A stretch of 9,603 bases of DNA from Bacillota bacterium (GCA_012799255.1 JAAZLQ010000113.1:1-9603), one strand, 5' to 3'; positions 1 through 7,060 are shown, counted from the first letter of the stretch. Numbers and translations: made by a program. The notes: generated by a model from the sequence alone, not told the origin.

Positions 1-1119
1 ATAAGATTTTAGAAGATAGTCTAAACCTTCGTGATGTTAGGATTTATGACACTATAACCGATGCTGATGGCAAGGAAAAGCGTGTACTAAATAAGGATGC
101 AACTACTTTGGCACAGCAAAAACAACAGGCCATTAAGGATGAATTTCAAGACTGGATCTGGAAGGATGCGGACAGAAGACAGAATTTAGTTAAGAAATAT
201 AATGAAAAATTTAATTCTATCCGTCCTCGTGAATATGATGGAAAGCATATAAACTTTGTAGGTATGAATCCTGAAATCACATTAAGACCCCACCAAGTCA
301 ATGCTATTGCCCATATTCTTTACGGGGATAATGTTCTTCTCGCCCATGAAGTAGGTGCAGGAAAGACTTTTGAAATGGTAGCTGCTGCTATGGAAAGTAA
401 AAGGTTAGGACTTTGCCAAAAACCACTCTTTGCTGTACCTAATCATTTAACAGAGCAATGGGCAAGTGAATTTTTAAGACTTTATCCTGCGGCTAATATT
501 TTAGTGGCCACAAAAAAAGATTTTGAAACAAGAAATAGAAAGAGGTTTTGTGCAAGAATAGCTACAGGAGAATATGATGCAGTTATTATAGGGCATAGCC
601 AGTTTGAGCGTATCCCTATGTCTATTGAAAGGCAGGAGAGGCTTCTTCGTGAACAGATTGATGAAATCTTAGAAGGAATTGAGGAAGTAAAGGCAAGTGG
701 TGGTGAAAGGTTTACTGTTAAACAATTAGAAAGAACAAAAAAGGGTTTGGAACAAAGACTAGAAAAATTACAGTCCCAAGAAAGAAAAGATTATGTTGTA
801 ACCTTTGAACAACTAGGTGTTGATAGGCTATATGTAGATGAAGCACATAATTATAAGAATCTATTTTTATATACCAAAATGCGTAATGTGGCTGGATTAT
901 CTACTACTAATGCCCAAAAATCCAGCGATATGTTTATGAAATGCCGTTATATGGATGAATTAACAGGTGGTAAGGGTATTGTATTTGCTACAGGTACACC
1001 TGTCTCAAACTCCATGACCGAACTTTATACCATGATGAGGTATCTTCAATACAATACACTCCAAAGAAATGGACTTGTTCATTTTGATAGCTGGGCAAGT
1101 ACTTTTGGAGAGACTGTAA

Positions 1120-1165
1120 CTGTCATTGAACTAGCTCCTGAGGGATATACTTTTATAGGACGATG
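1120..1165. other. attL, left junction of the element
   Basis: Helicase sequence runs to GA at 1140-1141; element sequence starts GGGATATACT. The crossover dinucleotide is most likely GA, as known for TnpX, with GG at 1143-1144 as an alternative. Large serine recombinases bind sites of roughly 40-50 bp centred on the core, so the extent given is approximate. Confidence 0.85.
1146..1151 (+). promoter_or_regulatory. -10 half of the joint tnpX promoter at the left end
   Basis: TATACT matches the -10 consensus at five of six positions and begins four bases inside the element. In the integrated form the host sequence 17 bp upstream (TCATTG, 1123-1128) is a poor -35. A TTGAAC at 1126-1131 is only 14 bp away. 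Transcription from the circle would start near 1157-1159 and run into tnpX. Confidence 0.8.
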
Positions 1166-1179
1166 AAAATCGTCCTTTT
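1157..1179 (+). terminator. Left-end hairpin, probable terminator against host read-through
   Basis: AGGACGAT and ATCGTCCT form a perfect 8-bp stem with a GAAA tetraloop, followed by TTT and A-rich sequence. The U tract is short, so terminator strength is uncertain. The stop codon of the truncated helicase overlaps the stem-loop. The expected start of the joint-promoter transcript is at the foot of the stem, so there the hairpin would be a 5'-terminal structure instead. Confidence 0.6.
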
Positions 1180-1336
1180 AAATTGCGAAAAGATAATCAA
1201 AGACGATTGGTAAATTGAGAATGTTTTTAGTTTTTTTCAAAAACAGTTCCGCTTTACCCCTCTGTTTTCTCCTATTAGTGAGGAAGTAATATCTTTAATT
1301 GCAAAACAGATTACATAAAGAAAGGAGGAGAAAAGA
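1180..1336 (+). promoter_or_regulatory. Structured tnpX leader with possible ribosome-site sequestration
   Basis: No gene is seen here. Several mutually exclusive pairings are visible. GTTTTT (1223-1228) pairs with AAAAAC (1239-1244). AAAACAG (1240-1246) pairs with CTGTTTT (1262-1268). TTTTCTCCT (1265-1273) is perfectly complementary over 9 bases to AGGAGAAAA (1326-1334), part of the tnpX ribosome binding site. GTAAT...CT (1286-1293) pairs with AGATTAC (1308-1314) in between. Folding could therefore hide or expose the tnpX start. This is pattern reading only; no energies were computed. Confidence 0.4.
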
Positions 1337-3457
1337 ATGTCAAGGACTTCAAAGATTACCGCACTTTATGAGCGTTTATCAAGAGATGATGACCTTACCG
1401 GTGAGTCAAATTCAATCATCAATCAGAAGAAATACTTGGAAGATTATGCCCGTAGGAATGGCTTCGGGAATATTCGCCACTTTACTGACGATGGTTTTTC
1501 GGGTGTGAATTTCAATCGCCCCGGTTTTCAAGCGTTGATTAAGGAAGTAGAAGCAGGAAATGTCGCAACGATCATAGTTAAGGATATGAGCCGATTAGGG
1601 CGAAACTATCTGCAAGTCGGCTTTTATACGGAAGTTCTGTTCCCGCAGAAAGATGTCCGTTTCCTTGCGATAAACAACAGCATTGACAGTGATAACGCTT
1701 CGGATAATGACTTTGCCCCATTCTTGAATATTATGAATGAATGGTATGCCAAAGACACAAGCAATAAAATCAAGGCTGTGTTTGACGCTCGTATGAAAGA
1801 CGGAAAGCGTTGTAGCGGTTCAATCCCCTATGGATATAACCGATTACCGACCGACAAACAAACGCTTGTGATTGACCCTGTGGCTTCTGAGGTGGTAAAG
1901 CATATCTTTCTGCTTGCCAACGAGGGCAAAAGTCCACGAGAAATCGCAGAAATACTGACCGAAGAAAAGGTAATGATACCGGCGGCACACGCAAAGGATT
2001 ATCACCCCGAACAGTATAACGGAATAAAATTTTCAGACCCTTATCTTTGGGGCATATCTGCCATTAGAACAATTTTAAGCAGGCAGGAATATCTTGGGCA
2101 TACTGTTTTGAGAAAGTCTGTGAGCACCAATTTCAAGCTGCACAAGAGAAAGACTACGGATGAAGATGAGCAGTATATGTTTTACAACACTCACGAGCCT
2201 ATCATATCACAGGAACTTTGGGACAGCGTTCAGAAGCGAAAGAAACGAGTGAAAAGAGCTGCGGCAAGGGGTACGCATACCAACCGATTAAGCAGTTATC
2301 TATATTGTGCGGATTGTGGCAGAAGATTGACCTTGCAGACACATTACAGTAAAAAAGACCGTTCCTTGCAGTATTCTTATCGTTGCGGTGGGTATGCAAG
2401 CAGAGTTAATTCCTGTACTTCCCACTCTATTAGTGTTGATAATGTTGAAGCCTTGATATTATCAACGGTAAAACGATTTTCAAGGTTTGTCTTGAATGAT
2501 GAACAAGCCTTTGCAAAGGAACTGCAAGTACTTTGGAATGAGAAACAGGCGGATAAGCCAAAACAAAATCAATCGGAGTTAAAACGCTGTCAGAAACGAT
2601 ATGAAGAACTGACCGCCCTTATTCGTGGATTGTATGAAAATCTTGTATCAGGATTACTGCCCGAAAGACAGTACAAGCAACTGATGAAGCAGTATGATGA
2701 GGAGCAGGCAGAATTGGAAACGAAGATTGAAGAAATGAAAAAATCACTTGCCGAAGAAAAAGTAAATACGGTGGATATTAAGCATTTCATTTCTCTGATA
2801 CGCAAGTGCAAAGAGCCGGCAGAAATCTCTGATTTGATGTTCCATGAACTCATTGACAAGATTGTTGTATATGAAGCAGAGGGAGTGGGAAAAGCACGAA
2901 CACAAAAGGTTGATATTTATTTCAACTATGTTGGGCAGGTTGATATTGCCTATACGGAAGAAGAACTTGCCGAAATAAAGGCACAGGAGGAACAGAAAGA
3001 AATGGAACGATTGACAAAACAGCGTAAGCGTGAAAAAGCCTACCGAGAGAAGCGAAAGGCGAAGAAAATCGCTGAAAATGGTGGTGAAATCATTAAAAAG
3101 AAGATATGTCCTCATTGTGGGAAAGAGTTTACCCCCACAAGCAATCGACAGATTTTCTGCACAAAGGACTGTTGTAACCAAGCAAGACAGGACAAAGTGA
3201 AAGCAGACAGAGAAGCAGAAAAAGGCGATCACTATTATCGTCAGCGTAAATGCGAGGTGTGTGGCAAGTTATACTGGCCTACACACAGTCAGCAGAAATT
3301 CTGTTCTAATGAATGTACAAAGGTGAACCACAACAAGAAATCATTGGAGTTTTACCATAAGAAGCAAAAGGAGAAAGCACTATGCAAAGATTTATCACAG
3401 ATGAAAGAACCGGTATCCAGTATGAACTCATCGGAGATTACTACTATCCCTGCCTAA
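1337..3457 (+). CDS. tnpX: TnpX-like large serine recombinase
   Basis: This 706-residue protein should excise and insert the element by serine-mediated strand exchange; it matches Tn4451 TnpX in length (about 707). The resolvase domain is at about 7-150, with Ser15 in YERLSRDD as the catalytic nucleophile and the SRLGRNYLQVG helix at 85-95. The recombinase domain is at about 160-300. A zinc-ribbon-like domain has C324, C327, C350 and C360. A coiled coil lies at about 410-475. The C terminus is very basic and carries two Cys4 motifs of identical spacing: C591/C594/C608/C612 and C639/C642/C656/C660. AAAGGAGG at 1321-1328 lies 8 bases before ATG. No frameshift is seen. Expression probably depends on the joint promoter in the circle. 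The last 76 bases overlap tnpV. Confidence 0.95.
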   Translation: MSRTSKITALYERLSRDDDLTGESNSIINQKKYLEDYARRNGFGNIRHFTDDGFSGVNFNRPGFQALIKEVEAGNVATIIVKDMSRLGRNYLQVGFYTEVLFPQKDVRFLAINNSIDSDNASDNDFAPFLNIMNEWYAKDTSNKIKAVFDARMKDGKRCSGSIPYGYNRLPTDKQTLVIDPVASEVVKHIFLLANEGKSPREIAEILTEEKVMIPAAHAKDYHPEQYNGIKFSDPYLWGISAIRTILSRQEYLGHTVLRKSVSTNFKLHKRKTTDEDEQYMFYNTHEPIISQELWDSVQKRKKRVKRAAARGTHTNRLSSYLYCADCGRRLTLQTHYSKKDRSLQYSYRCGGYASRVNSCTSHSISVDNVEALILSTVKRFSRFVLNDEQAFAKELQVLWNEKQADKPKQNQSELKRCQKRYEELTALIRGLYENLVSGLLPERQYKQLMKQYDEEQAELETKIEEMKKSLAEEKVNTVDIKHFISLIRKCKEPAEISDLMFHELIDKIVVYEAEGVGKARTQKVDIYFNYVGQVDIAYTEEELAEIKAQEEQKEMERLTKQRKREKAYREKRKAKKIAENGGEIIKKKICPHCGKEFTPTSNRQIFCTKDCCNQARQDKVKADREAEKGDHYYRQRKCEVCGKLYWPTHSQQKFCSNECTKVNHNKKSLEFYHKKQKEKALCKDLSQMKEPVSSMNSSEITTIPA

Positions 3458-3753
3458 CCACAGAAGAAAAGCCTTTGCTCTCAAAGTACGGAAGAATGCG
3501 AGAGCGATATTTGAAAGAACACAAGCGAGTTTTATATTACACGCTGTTGACAAGCGGAAAGTTGAATGAACACCTTGTTGATATTGATACTTCGGCGTGT
3601 GATATGGCGGAGTATCTCATAAAAGAAATGGCAATAAAGCAAGGTGTGACAGAAAAACTGAAAGCAGAGGATATGATGAGATGGATAGGAATGATGAATA
3701 ACATTCGTTCCTGCGTTGATGAGATTGTATTGAATGATATTGTGTACTCATAA
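3382..3753 (+). CDS. tnpV: TnpV family protein
   Basis: This 123-residue soluble protein matches the transposon TnpV family, with its hallmark stretch KYGRMRERYLKEHKRVLYYTLL followed by SGKLNEHL, and a C-terminal helix with MNNIRS and EEIVL-like residues. The role of TnpV is not established; in Tn4451-type elements it always follows tnpX. The start is set by AAGGAG (3368-3373), 8 bases before ATG, inside the 3' end of tnpX. The two genes overlap by 76 bases in different frames, so they are cotranscribed and probably coupled. A strong terminator follows 18 bases after the stop, closing the tnpX-tnpV unit. Confidence 0.88.
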   Translation: MQRFITDERTGIQYELIGDYYYPCLTTEEKPLLSKYGRMRERYLKEHKRVLYYTLLTSGKLNEHLVDIDTSACDMAEYLIKEMAIKQGVTEKLKAEDMMRWIGMMNNIRSCVDEIVLNDIVYS

Positions 3754-3771
3754 TTTAATACCAGCCGAAAG

Positions 3772-3806
3772 AGAACTGCTGTCGAGGGATAGCAGTTCTT
3801 CTTTTT
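3772..3806 (+). terminator. Intrinsic terminator after tnpV
   Basis: AGAACTGCT (3772-3780) and AGCAGTTCT (3791-3799) form a perfect 9-bp stem with a 10-base loop, followed by TCTTTTT. It separates the recombination genes from the cargo. Confidence 0.9.
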
Positions 3807-3863
3807 CGGGAAGTATTCAAGAAGTTATAAAGTTGCGAGTATAATCGAAGAAGCTCGCTGTAA

Positions 3864-3892
3864 TTGAAAAAGCAAGCGATTTGTGGTAGGAT
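3864..3892 (+). promoter_or_regulatory. Candidate cargo promoter
   Basis: TTGAAA (3864-3869, five of six) is followed after 17 bases by TAGGAT (3887-3892, four of six). It is the best promoter-like pair between the tnpV terminator and the first cargo gene. An upstream TATAAT (3840-3845) has only a poor -35. A near-perfect palindrome, AAGTTGTAACTT (3903-3914), lies just past the expected start site and could be an operator. A related AAGTTATAA is at 3822-3830. Confidence 0.45.
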
Positions 3893-3949
3893 ATTTAATG
3901 AGAAGTTGTAACTTTTATTAAAACAGATGATGATTAAGGGGTGATGATA

Positions 3950-4351
3950 ATGAGTGATGGAATAATGATTTTCATTATATTTGGTTTGCTTATACTTGTT
4001 CCAATCATTGTTGTGGGAACAGTATTGTGCATCATTAAGCATAGACGGAACAGAAAGAAAAAAACATATTTGGGTGTTACAGAAGGACGAGTTGACGAAA
4101 TCAAAATTAGAGGACTTGAATATCCAGATGTTATATTCGTTACTTATTTTGTCGATGATGTAGAATACCATATAAAAGAAGCGATTAAGTTGAAAAGCGA
4201 AGCTATAAAAATCGGAGGTATTCCTGTTGGACAACGAAAAACTTATCGAATGGGGAATGTTTCCGTGGGAGATTATATTACCGTTCAATATGATATACAA
4301 AATCCCGCAAAGGCGATTATAGCAAAAAATGACGGAGTAATGAATTCATAA
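3950..4351 (+). CDS. Small membrane protein, DUF3592-like, cargo gene 1
   Basis: This 133-residue protein has one N-terminal membrane helix (about 5-29), then a basic stretch KHRRNRKKK that predicts a cytoplasmic C terminus. The domain at 45-126 resembles DUF3592-type beta domains: a GRVDEIKIRG strand, VTYFVDDVEYH, then VGDYITVQYDIQNPAKAII near the end. That resemblance is by pattern only. The ATG at 3950 is chosen because AAGGGG (3936-3941) lies 8 bases before it; GTG 3941 and ATG 3944 are in frame but too close to that site. It occupies the catP position of Tn4451. Cargo gene 2 follows after 24 bases, so the two are probably cotranscribed. Function unknown. Confidence 0.8.
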   Translation: MSDGIMIFIIFGLLILVPIIVVGTVLCIIKHRRNRKKKTYLGVTEGRVDEIKIRGLEYPDVIFVTYFVDDVEYHIKEAIKLKSEAIKIGGIPVGQRKTYRMGNVSVGDYITVQYDIQNPAKAIIAKNDGVMNS

Positions 4352-4375
4352 CTAAATTTAAGGGGAGGTATGGCA

Positions 4376-4897
4376 ATGAAAGAGTTGCTATTTGATAAAA
4401 AGGTTTTTAATCAAGGATATGGATTTATATATTCTCTGCTTCAATATGTGTTTGTGTTGGGATTTATATTGATTGTGACCATTGTTGTATTAAGTTCTAC
4501 AATGAATTGGAGTATTACCATTCCCGATATGTTCGTTCCTTTTATTGCGATATATTTGATTGCTTCGTTTGTTGGCTTTCCATTGGCTACAATTCTCAAA
4601 ATAGGCTATAAACGTCTGGTAATGGGAAGTGAATTATCATATAGTGATGAAATCTTGAGATATAAAAAACTTGCGGATAAGTTATGGACAGGTGTAGGTC
4701 ATGTAGAGGAATATCATCTGTATACAGTTTTACACATACAATCAGTCGTTACGACAAAACGATATTTTATAGTAACAGGAGAAATTGAAGAGGTCATAAT
4801 CAACAATAATAGGAGACTTAAATCCAACAGGGTTGATAAGGTTAAAATTCCAAAGGCTTATGCGGACATGGATTTTTTATTAAAGTATTGTCAATGA
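4376..4897 (+). CDS. Membrane protein of unknown function, cargo gene 2
   Basis: I do not recognise this 173-residue protein. Two membrane helices are clear (about 17-40 and 51-75), with a short polar link between them. The C-terminal half (about 80-173) is soluble and charged. It contains a beta-rich stretch, HVEEYHLYTVLHIQSVV then RYFIVTGEIEEVII, and ends at KYCQ. GGGGAGG (4362-4368) lies 7 bases before ATG 4376. An in-frame ATG at 4370 is only one base from that site and is less likely. No enzyme motif or signal peptidase site is seen. It lies between two other small membrane proteins on the same strand, which suggests a joint role in the envelope. Confidence 0.75.
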   Translation: MKELLFDKKVFNQGYGFIYSLLQYVFVLGFILIVTIVVLSSTMNWSITIPDMFVPFIAIYLIASFVGFPLATILKIGYKRLVMGSELSYSDEILRYKKLADKLWTGVGHVEEYHLYTVLHIQSVVTTKRYFIVTGEIEEVIINNNRRLKSNRVDKVKIPKAYADMDFLLKYCQ

Positions 4898-4979
4898 GTG
4901 AAATATATTGAATTTTTAAAATTTGGGATATACTGAAGAACGATAAATCAGTGCTTGTGGGAGCATAGGAGGTATGAAA

Positions 4980-5570
4980 ATGGTAAAATTATCAGCAGCG
5001 ATGAATTTGGCAGCACAGCGTTTTGCGCTGATGTGGGCAAAAGAGCATTTGCCAGAGGAAGAGTACAAAGAAATTAAAAAATCTTATAATGAACTGTTAA
5101 AATGGACTACAGTATTTGTTCTTTTATGTTGTATCCCTGTTATAATTGCATTTATGTCTCTTGTATTTAACGCACCTTTTTCAAAAAGCGTAGAAGATGC
5201 CGTTACTCCAGACGGAGCGACCGGATATGTTATGGCACGAGCAGATTATGACGGCAATTTTTATTGGACGCACGACTCAAAGAAATATGAATATGCCCTT
5301 AAAGATTACGGCTTGTCTCCTGAGAATTATGAATTTGGCGATGAAGTAAAAGTGTATGTAAATGGTGAGCAGGACATTATTAAAGTAACGGCGGTCGGCA
5401 ATGATTCTAATGTTAGGAATATAGAAGTCGGTGTTGGTGTTATTGGCTCCATTGTAGTTCCAGTTTTACTAATTATATGCGTTTATAGGCCGATTGCATA
5501 TCGTACTTTCGGAAAATCTTGGATAGAATTTTACAGAGATTTTGAGGGCAAAGAAATTTCGGTTTGTTAG
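4980..5570 (+). CDS. Two-helix membrane protein of unknown function, cargo gene 3
   Basis: This 196-residue protein is not recognised. A soluble N-terminal segment with amphipathic character (1-40) is followed by a helix at about 42-64, an external-looking domain at about 66-146, a second helix at about 148-169, and a short C-terminal tail. The middle domain has YEYALKDYGLSPENYEFGDEVKVYVNGEQDIIKV, whose last strands recall the small beta domain of cargo gene 1. AGGAGG (4967-4972) lies 7 bases before ATG 4980; an in-frame ATG at 4974 is too close. It lies 82 bases after cargo gene 2. TTGAAT (4908) and TATACT (4929) in that gap are a weak promoter candidate, with only 15 bases between them. A terminator follows, so the cargo is a self-contained unit. 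Confidence 0.78.
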   Translation: MVKLSAAMNLAAQRFALMWAKEHLPEEEYKEIKKSYNELLKWTTVFVLLCCIPVIIAFMSLVFNAPFSKSVEDAVTPDGATGYVMARADYDGNFYWTHDSKKYEYALKDYGLSPENYEFGDEVKVYVNGEQDIIKVTAVGNDSNVRNIEVGVGVIGSIVVPVLLIICVYRPIAYRTFGKSWIEFYRDFEGKEISVC

Positions 5571-5600
5571 TATCTCAAATAGAATATGAATAACAGGAAA

Positions 5601-5625
5601 ACATCGTAGCAATACGGTGTTTTTT
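5601..5625 (+). terminator. Intrinsic terminator after the cargo
   Basis: ACATCGTA and TACGGTGT form an 8-bp stem with one G-U pair and a GCAA tetraloop, flanked by AAA upstream and TTTTT downstream. It begins about 30 bases after the stop of cargo gene 3. Confidence 0.82.
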
Positions 5626-5640
5626 GTTACCCAAAACCCG

Positions 5641-5807
5641 CAATTCAATACATAACCACAGGTTAGTACAAACACCTTGCGTGATTTTTTGAAAGGCTTA
5701 AAATGGGGATTTACCCCGATTTTCGCCCCGAGAAATGACGCAAACAAGGCTTAATGTATCTTCCCTGTGGTTTTTATATTTTCGGCAGGAAAGGAGGATT
5801 GATTGCT
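5641..5807 (+). promoter_or_regulatory. Nested inverted repeats upstream of the ATPase operon
   Basis: No gene is seen. Three nested inverted repeats fold this stretch on itself. The outer stem is AACCACAGG (5654-5662) with CCTGTGGTT (5764-5772), 9 bp perfect. The middle stem is TTGCGTGATTT (5677-5687) with AAATGACGCAA (5733-5743), 10 of 11. The inner stem is AAAATGGGG (5700-5708) with CCCC-G-ATTTT (5714-5723). A second CCCC (5726-5729) could compete for GGGG. AAGGCTTAA is repeated directly at 5693-5701 and 5746-5754. It could be a leader controlling the downstream genes, a small RNA, or a protein-binding structure. Confidence 0.45.
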
Positions 5808-5993
5808 ATGCCGAGAATGAGCAAGAAGCGGAAACAAGAGTGGGCGTTGTTTCTGAATGAAAGAAATCGCATTACCTACAACGAACTTTGCAGAAAATGC
5901 AGGAATAACTGTAAGCAGAGTTTTCGTTGTGTTGTGGTGCATTGCCCCAAATATTTATCGAAAAGGAGAACAAAGAAAAATGAAAATGATTGA
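5808..5993 (+). CDS. Small basic Cys-rich protein upstream of the ATPase
   Basis: This 61-residue protein begins MPRMSKKRKQEWALFLNERN and has five cysteines: C28, C31, C35, C41 and C46. They could bind a metal. It is very basic at both ends, consistent with nucleic acid binding. Similar short proteins precede RepA-like ATPases in clostridial mobile elements, from general familiarity. The ATG at 5808 is chosen because AAGGAGG (5791-5797) lies 10 bases before it; the in-frame ATG at 5754 lacks such a site. The end overlaps the ATPase gene by 14 bases, so translation is probably coupled. The exact function is unknown. Confidence 0.75.
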   Translation: MPRMSKKRKQEWALFLNERNRITYNELCRKCRNNCKQSFRCVVVHCPKYLSKRRTKKNEND

Positions 5994-7002
5994 AAATGAA
6001 ATGAATGTAAGCGTACCTCTTGAAGTTATCAAGGCAAGTGAGATTGAGCCGAAAGAAGTGAAATGGCTGTGGTATCCGTATATTCCGTTTGGCAAGGTTA
6101 CGCTGTTGCAGGGCGATCCCGGCGATGGGAAAAGCAAATTGATGTTATCAATCGCCGCCATGCTCTCAAAGGGAGAACCACTCCCCTTTACTGATACAGA
6201 AGAAACTGAGCCTATGACTATCATCTATCAGACAACGGAAGATGACGCAGACGATACGGTAGTACCCCGATTTAATTCTGCCGGTGGCAATGGAGAAAAT
6301 CTTATCTTCATCAAGGAAGATGAAAAATCTTTATCTTTTGGAGATAACCGTATTGCTGAAGCAATCGAAAAGTATCACGCAAAACTACTCATTCTTGATC
6401 CGATGAGTTCCTATATCGGCGAAGATTGCTCAATGAACAATGCCAACGAAACACGAGCCGAGTTTAATCATTTAATCGCTGTTGCCAAAGATACCGGCTG
6501 TGCGATTGTGATTATCGCTCATATGAACAAGATGAAGGACAGCAATCCCCTTTACCGTACCAACGGTTCGATTGACATTGCGGGTGCTGCAAGAAGTATT
6601 CTTGCAATCACACGCACACCGAACAAAGAAGCACCGGCGGAAAGATATATGGTGCAGGTAAAATCCAACCTTGCCCCTACCGGTTCGGCAATTCTTTTTG
6701 AGGTCGCAGAAAAAGGAGTGGACTTCATTTCTGAAATGGAAATGACAGCAGAAGAAGCGTTTCAGTCCCTTGCCCCTAAAATGGGCAGACCGAACGATAA
6801 GGAAATCAAGGCGAAAGAATTTCTTGTGGAAATGCTGAAAGACGGAGAAATGCTTTCTACGGATTGCGAAGAAAAATTAGAAGCCGCAGGCTTCAATAAA
6901 TCAACCATAAAAAAGGCAAAGAAGAAAGCAGGTGTATTCTCACAGAAGAAAGGCTTTCTGTGGTATTGGTCTTTGCCGATGGGCGACATACCGAGAGAAT
7001 AA
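5980..7002 (+). CDS. tnpY: RepA/TnpY-like AAA family ATPase
   Basis: This 340-residue protein belongs to the RepA-like hexameric helicase/ATPase group (AAA_25 type), the position of TnpY in Tn4451. Walker A is GDPGDGKS (45-52), Walker B is LLILD (136-140), and a RecA-like strand CAIVIIAHMNK (174-184) follows. The C-terminal part (about 272-333), DKEIKAKEFLVEML through FLWYW, looks like a winged helix, usual in this group. A role in replication or maintenance of the circular form is plausible; in Tn4451 tnpY has no proven role. The ATG at 5980 follows GGAG (5965-5968) by 11 bases. Upstream in-frame codons to 5857 lie inside the preceding gene and are rejected. A terminator starts five bases after the stop. 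Confidence 0.85.
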   Translation: MKMIENEMNVSVPLEVIKASEIEPKEVKWLWYPYIPFGKVTLLQGDPGDGKSKLMLSIAAMLSKGEPLPFTDTEETEPMTIIYQTTEDDADDTVVPRFNSAGGNGENLIFIKEDEKSLSFGDNRIAEAIEKYHAKLLILDPMSSYIGEDCSMNNANETRAEFNHLIAVAKDTGCAIVIIAHMNKMKDSNPLYRTNGSIDIAGAARSILAITRTPNKEAPAERYMVQVKSNLAPTGSAILFEVAEKGVDFISEMEMTAEEAFQSLAPKMGRPNDKEIKAKEFLVEMLKDGEMLSTDCEEKLEAAGFNKSTIKKAKKKAGVFSQKKGFLWYWSLPMGDIPRE

Positions 7003-7006
7003 AGAT

Positions 7007-7037
7007 AGGCTGTCTGCTGATAGGACAGCCTGTTTTT
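7007..7037 (+). terminator. Intrinsic terminator after the ATPase gene
   Basis: AGGCTGTC (7007-7014) and GACAGCCT (7024-7031) form a perfect 8-bp stem with a 9-base loop, followed by GTTTTT. It separates the ATPase operon from the oriT and relaxase. Confidence 0.88.
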
Positions 7038-7060
7038 ATGATCGAGGTATCTAAGGAGGT

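Larger units (their letters stand above)
1..1166 (+). pseudogene. SNF2-type helicase of a conjugative element, 5' part, interrupted by insertion
   Basis: The frame is open from base 3, so the gene begins upstream of the window. The protein matches the large SNF2-type helicase (often part of a DNA methylase-helicase polypeptide) of Firmicutes conjugative elements. Visible motifs are Walker A GAGKT (354-368) after LLAHEV, a DEAH Walker B box (837-848), and the motif III-like [15 protein letters not shown] near 985-1030. This is the first RecA-like lobe. Native sequence ends at the Glu codon at 1140. Eight residues from the inserted element follow (GYTFIGR and a TGA at 1164-1166). The second lobe resumes at 8777. 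With the lobes separated, the product should not be an active helicase. The family assignment is from recognised motifs; loss of function is inferred. Confidence 0.9.

Noticed and set aside
2744..3232. A 162-codon frame on the minus strand inside tnpX
   Set aside because: It is the complement of the Lys/Glu-rich tail of the recombinase, giving F/L/S-rich nonsense; no start signal is seen.
3755..4300. A 181-codon frame on the minus strand opposite cargo gene 1
   Set aside because: It has no ribosome binding site, reads as low-complexity F/Y/N/I-rich sequence, and covers the tnpV terminator and a well-supported gene on the other strand.
5857..5979. A longer N terminus for the AAA ATPase
   Set aside because: The extra 41 codons lie inside the small Cys-rich gene in another frame, do not resemble the family, and ATG 5980 has its own ribosome binding site.
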